Assembly: GCF_001591265.1 (NCBI RefSeq)
Contig: NZ_BCUL01000012.1
Coordinates: 1 to 48,021, forward strand
Direction of reading: 5' to 3'
DNA from: Moraxella atlantae NBRC 14588
GTDB lineage: Bacteria; Pseudomonadota; Gammaproteobacteria; Pseudomonadales; Moraxellaceae
Length of the DNA: 48,021 bases
Under the pieces are notes generated by a model. The model did not search any database and was not told where the DNA came from. It saw only the letters and a program-made list of their open reading frames with translations. Below, piece by piece: positions 46,114 to 48,021 of this stretch (position 1 is its first letter; each line of letters starts with the position of its first letter). Both the position numbers and the translations under genes were made by a program.

Positions 46114-48021
46114 TCATTTGCTAGTTTTGATTTTCACCGCAAACTGTAACCAGCCAGATTGACCGCCCTTGATCGTCAATGGTGACGATGTTGCCTCTGC
46201 GCCTGGTGCTGTGGTCGCACCATTCGCTGAATCTTTGATTGAGTTTGTTACATAGTCAGCTTTGGTATTCCACTGGTTTGCCGCGTCTTTGATCACAACA
46301 TCGGTCAGTTCCTTGTTGCTAAATGTGTTAGTTGCCTCAATACGGTACACGATACATTGACCCGGTTTGGCATCGTTGATGGCAGCATCGCTAAATGCGC
46401 TATCAGCAACAGTGCCATCACACGCCTCATCTTTGGCTTGTTTTTTAACCAACGTCATGCCCTTGATGGTGGTGGTATCTGTGGCACTCACTGCGGCAGG
46501 GGCATCATCATTTGTACCTGCTGCTGGTGTAACGGTGATGGTTGCGGCATCCTTGGCATCAAGCGTGGCATTATTTGATTTTACTGTCACTTCAATTTTA
46601 CCAGCCTGGCCAGCATCTAGGTTGCCTGGGATGGTGTATACACCGTCAGCATTTGGTGTCAAGGTTGTCTTTGTACCATCTGGTGCGGTATAAGTTACGC
46701 TACTGACATCGATATTGTCACCCGCCGTATCCTTGATCGTAAACTTCAAATCACTTTCAGTCTTGTTACCTTTGTTGGTCAAGGTGTGGGTATAAGTGGT
46801 GCTACCGTTTGGTGCAATTTCAGCCGAATTGTTTGGCGTTAGCGTCAAGCCACGGTTGTTAAAATTCACTGTTGAAGGTACGTCACCACCTGTACCGGGG
46901 TTGTTTGGATCATTGCTTTTAGGGTTATCACCTGATGGTGTGTTGGTTTTAGATGGAGTATTTGGGTTGGTGCTGTCGTGGATATCTGGATTGCCAGGGT
47001 TGTTTGGATCAACGGGGTTTGGACCGTAGTTGTCATACACGTCGGCATGGTTGGTCGCTGAGCCTGCTTTTGCCAATGCGTCTTTGTCAGTGATTTTGAC
47101 GGTAAAGGTGATCGTTACCGTTTCACCAACCTTGATGTTTTGGTTATTAACAACAAGCTTATTGGCTGTGCTACCAGTGGTTGTGGTGCTTGCTGCTGAG
47201 CCTTTGTCTGTATTAACCTTGATTGTGCTAGTATCAATGCTAAGACCAGCTGGCACATTATCGACGATCAACACATTGTCCGCGTCAATAGCGTAACCTG
47301 CTTTGTCATCGTTTTTGACTTTGATGGTGTAGGTGTATTCGGTCGTTTTGTTTAGGTCAATTTGGGTCAAAGAGGCAGTTTTAACAATCGAGAACACAGG
47401 TGTTTTGATGATGGCATTGTCTGTGTTGGTCAAAGTTGCTTTGCTGCTGTCTTGTTTGCCGATGTATTGGCTGGTTGCGGTGATGGTTGCATTGGCATGC
47501 TGACCGCCGACCCCTGTGCCATCGCCTTGCAAGGTGTAGCTAAGCTCTGCATATTGCCCAGGTTCTAGCGTAATCGTGCCGCCTGATTTTAAGGTTTGCG
47601 GCTGACCTACAGTTGTGCCATCAGAGTTTTTGATGGTAGCAGTGATGGTTGCATCAGTGATGTTGTTGTAATCAAAGTTATCATCACTAGCATTCGCTAA
47701 CGTGATGGTGTAGGTATCTGCCAAGTTACCGCTGTTGGTCAGTTTGTTGGTAAACGTTACCGAACCATTAGGGCCAACCATCGGCAGTTTTTCGTTGATG
47801 TCATCATTAGGGGTGCCATCCTCATTGGTCGCAATCAAAGAGAAACTGGCAACCTCGCTGATATTGACGATCACCGCGTTTGAAGTAACCTCTGGCTGTG
47901 CCACACCGTCCACGCTATAGGTTGCGGTCGCAGTGTTTGAGATCTGCACGCCACCTGATGGTGATACAGAACCACTGGTCGCTGCATCGACCAATGTAGA
48001 GCCACCAATACCAAGCGCTAG
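46114..48021 (-). CDS. DUF11-type secreted repeat protein (partial, runs off the right edge)
   Basis: At least 635 residues; the reading frame stays open to the window edge (…LALGIGGSTLVDAA-TSGS), so the start and part of a signal peptide lie outside. The rest is a string of Ig-like repeat domains of the DUF11/B_ant_repeat type (for example VSFTNKLTNSGN-type and TYTHTLTNKGNKTESD segments), linked by an Asn/Pro-rich spacer (about 46870-47000) and followed by two conserved Cys (EACDG, PGQCIVY). The C-terminus has no cell-wall sorting signal or barrel. An N-terminal motif ISNTATATYSVDG mirrors IFNTATADYHVDG of the next gene, so the two are likely paralogous in part and functionally linked. 141 nt separate it from the barrel gene on the same strand. 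Confidence 0.8.
   Translation of the reverse strand, partial: LALGIGGSTLVDAATSGSVSPSGGVQISNTATATYSVDGVAQPEVTSNAVIVNISEVASFSLIATNEDGTPNDDINEKLPMVGPNGSVTFTNKLTNSGNLADTYTITLANASDDNFDYNNITDATITATIKNSDGTTVGQPQTLKSGGTITLEPGQYAELSYTLQGDGTGVGGQHANATITATSQYIGKQDSSKATLTNTDNAIIKTPVFSIVKTASLTQIDLNKTTEYTYTIKVKNDDKAGYAIDADNVLIVDNVPAGLSIDTSTIKVNTDKGSAASTTTTGSTANKLVVNNQNIKVGETVTITFTVKITDKDALAKAGSATNHADVYDNYGPNPVDPNNPGNPDIHDSTNPNTPSKTNTPSGDNPKSNDPNNPGTGGDVPSTVNFNNRGLTLTPNNSAEIAPNGSTTYTHTLTNKGNKTESDLKFTIKDTAGDNIDVSSVTYTAPDGTKTTLTPNADGVYTIPGNLDAGQAGKIEVTVKSNNATLDAKDAATITVTPAAGTNDDAPAAVSATDTTTIKGMTLVKKQAKDEACDGTVADSAFSDAAINDAKPGQCIVYRIEATNTFSNKELTDVVIKDAANQWNTKADYVTNSIKDSANGATTAPGAEATSSPLTIKGGQSGWLQFAVKIKTSK

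Noticed and set aside
1-48021. CRISPR array, transposon, prophage or tRNA gene
   Set aside because: No regularly spaced repeats, transposase or integrase frames, or cloverleaf sequences were recognised by eye.

Overview
The window looks like chromosomal DNA of a gammaproteobacterium, most likely Moraxellaceae (Moraxella, Psychrobacter or Faucicola type). The main reasons are the DUF2789 gene beside a 328-residue Acinetobacter/Psychrobacter-type malate dehydrogenase, the ribF-ileS-lspA-fkpB order, a pilTU pair divergent from the YggS gene, the ygfB/zapB-like/zapA cluster, and a complete cydABX-cydDC locus. The family assignment is an inference from gene content. No rRNA, tRNA, CRISPR array, transposase or phage gene was seen.

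Layout. 1-7.6 kb: soluble lytic transglycosylase, malate dehydrogenase (mdh), DUF2789 protein, a second small lytic transglycosylase, HflX GTPase and a PlsC-like acyltransferase. Two perfect DnaA-box 9-mers lie between the second transglycosylase and hflX. 7.8-13.4 kb: seven same-strand genes that look like one signalling island. They encode a roadblock/LC7 (MglB-like) protein, a soluble Aer-type PAS protein, a cytoplasmic periplasmic-binding-protein-like protein, an orphan, a receiver-like/winged-helix-like orphan, a small MglA/CvnD-like GTPase, and a protein that may be a second, diverged roadblock. This is the best candidate for an undescribed system. 13.4-18.6 kb (minus strand): ribF-ileS-lspA-fkpB. 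18.9-24 kb: a BPSS1780-type membrane protein, the pilU and pilT retraction ATPases, the YggS PLP protein and an NlpC/P60 hydrolase with a structured leader. 24-29 kb: glutamine-dependent NAD synthetase, a PP0621-type small protein, zapA, a zapB-like coiled coil, an enlarged YgfB, and ribA. 29.4-32.5 kb: dxs and suhB. 33-39.7 kb: cydA-cydB-cydX-cydD-cydC, i.e. cytochrome bd oxidase plus the ABC exporter needed for its assembly. 39.8-48 kb (minus strand): a surface locus with a DUF11-type repeat protein running off the right edge, a 1771-residue protein with DUF11/SdrD-B-like domains and a large C-terminal beta-barrel, and a small lipoprotein.

How the genes fit together. Much of the window concerns envelope and division (three peptidoglycan hydrolases, LspA, ZapA and its coiled-coil partner, the surface locus), cofactor and isoprenoid supply (RibF, RibA, NadE, Dxs, YggS) and low-oxygen respiration (CydABX/CydDC). 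The roadblock/GTPase island resembles the polarity and conservon modules of myxobacteria and actinobacteria. Because pilTU lie only a few kilobases away, control of twitching or polarity is an attractive but unproven role for it.

Limits. Everything was read by eye. Family names rest on motifs and remembered family sequences, without database searches. Promoter and operator calls are pattern matches.
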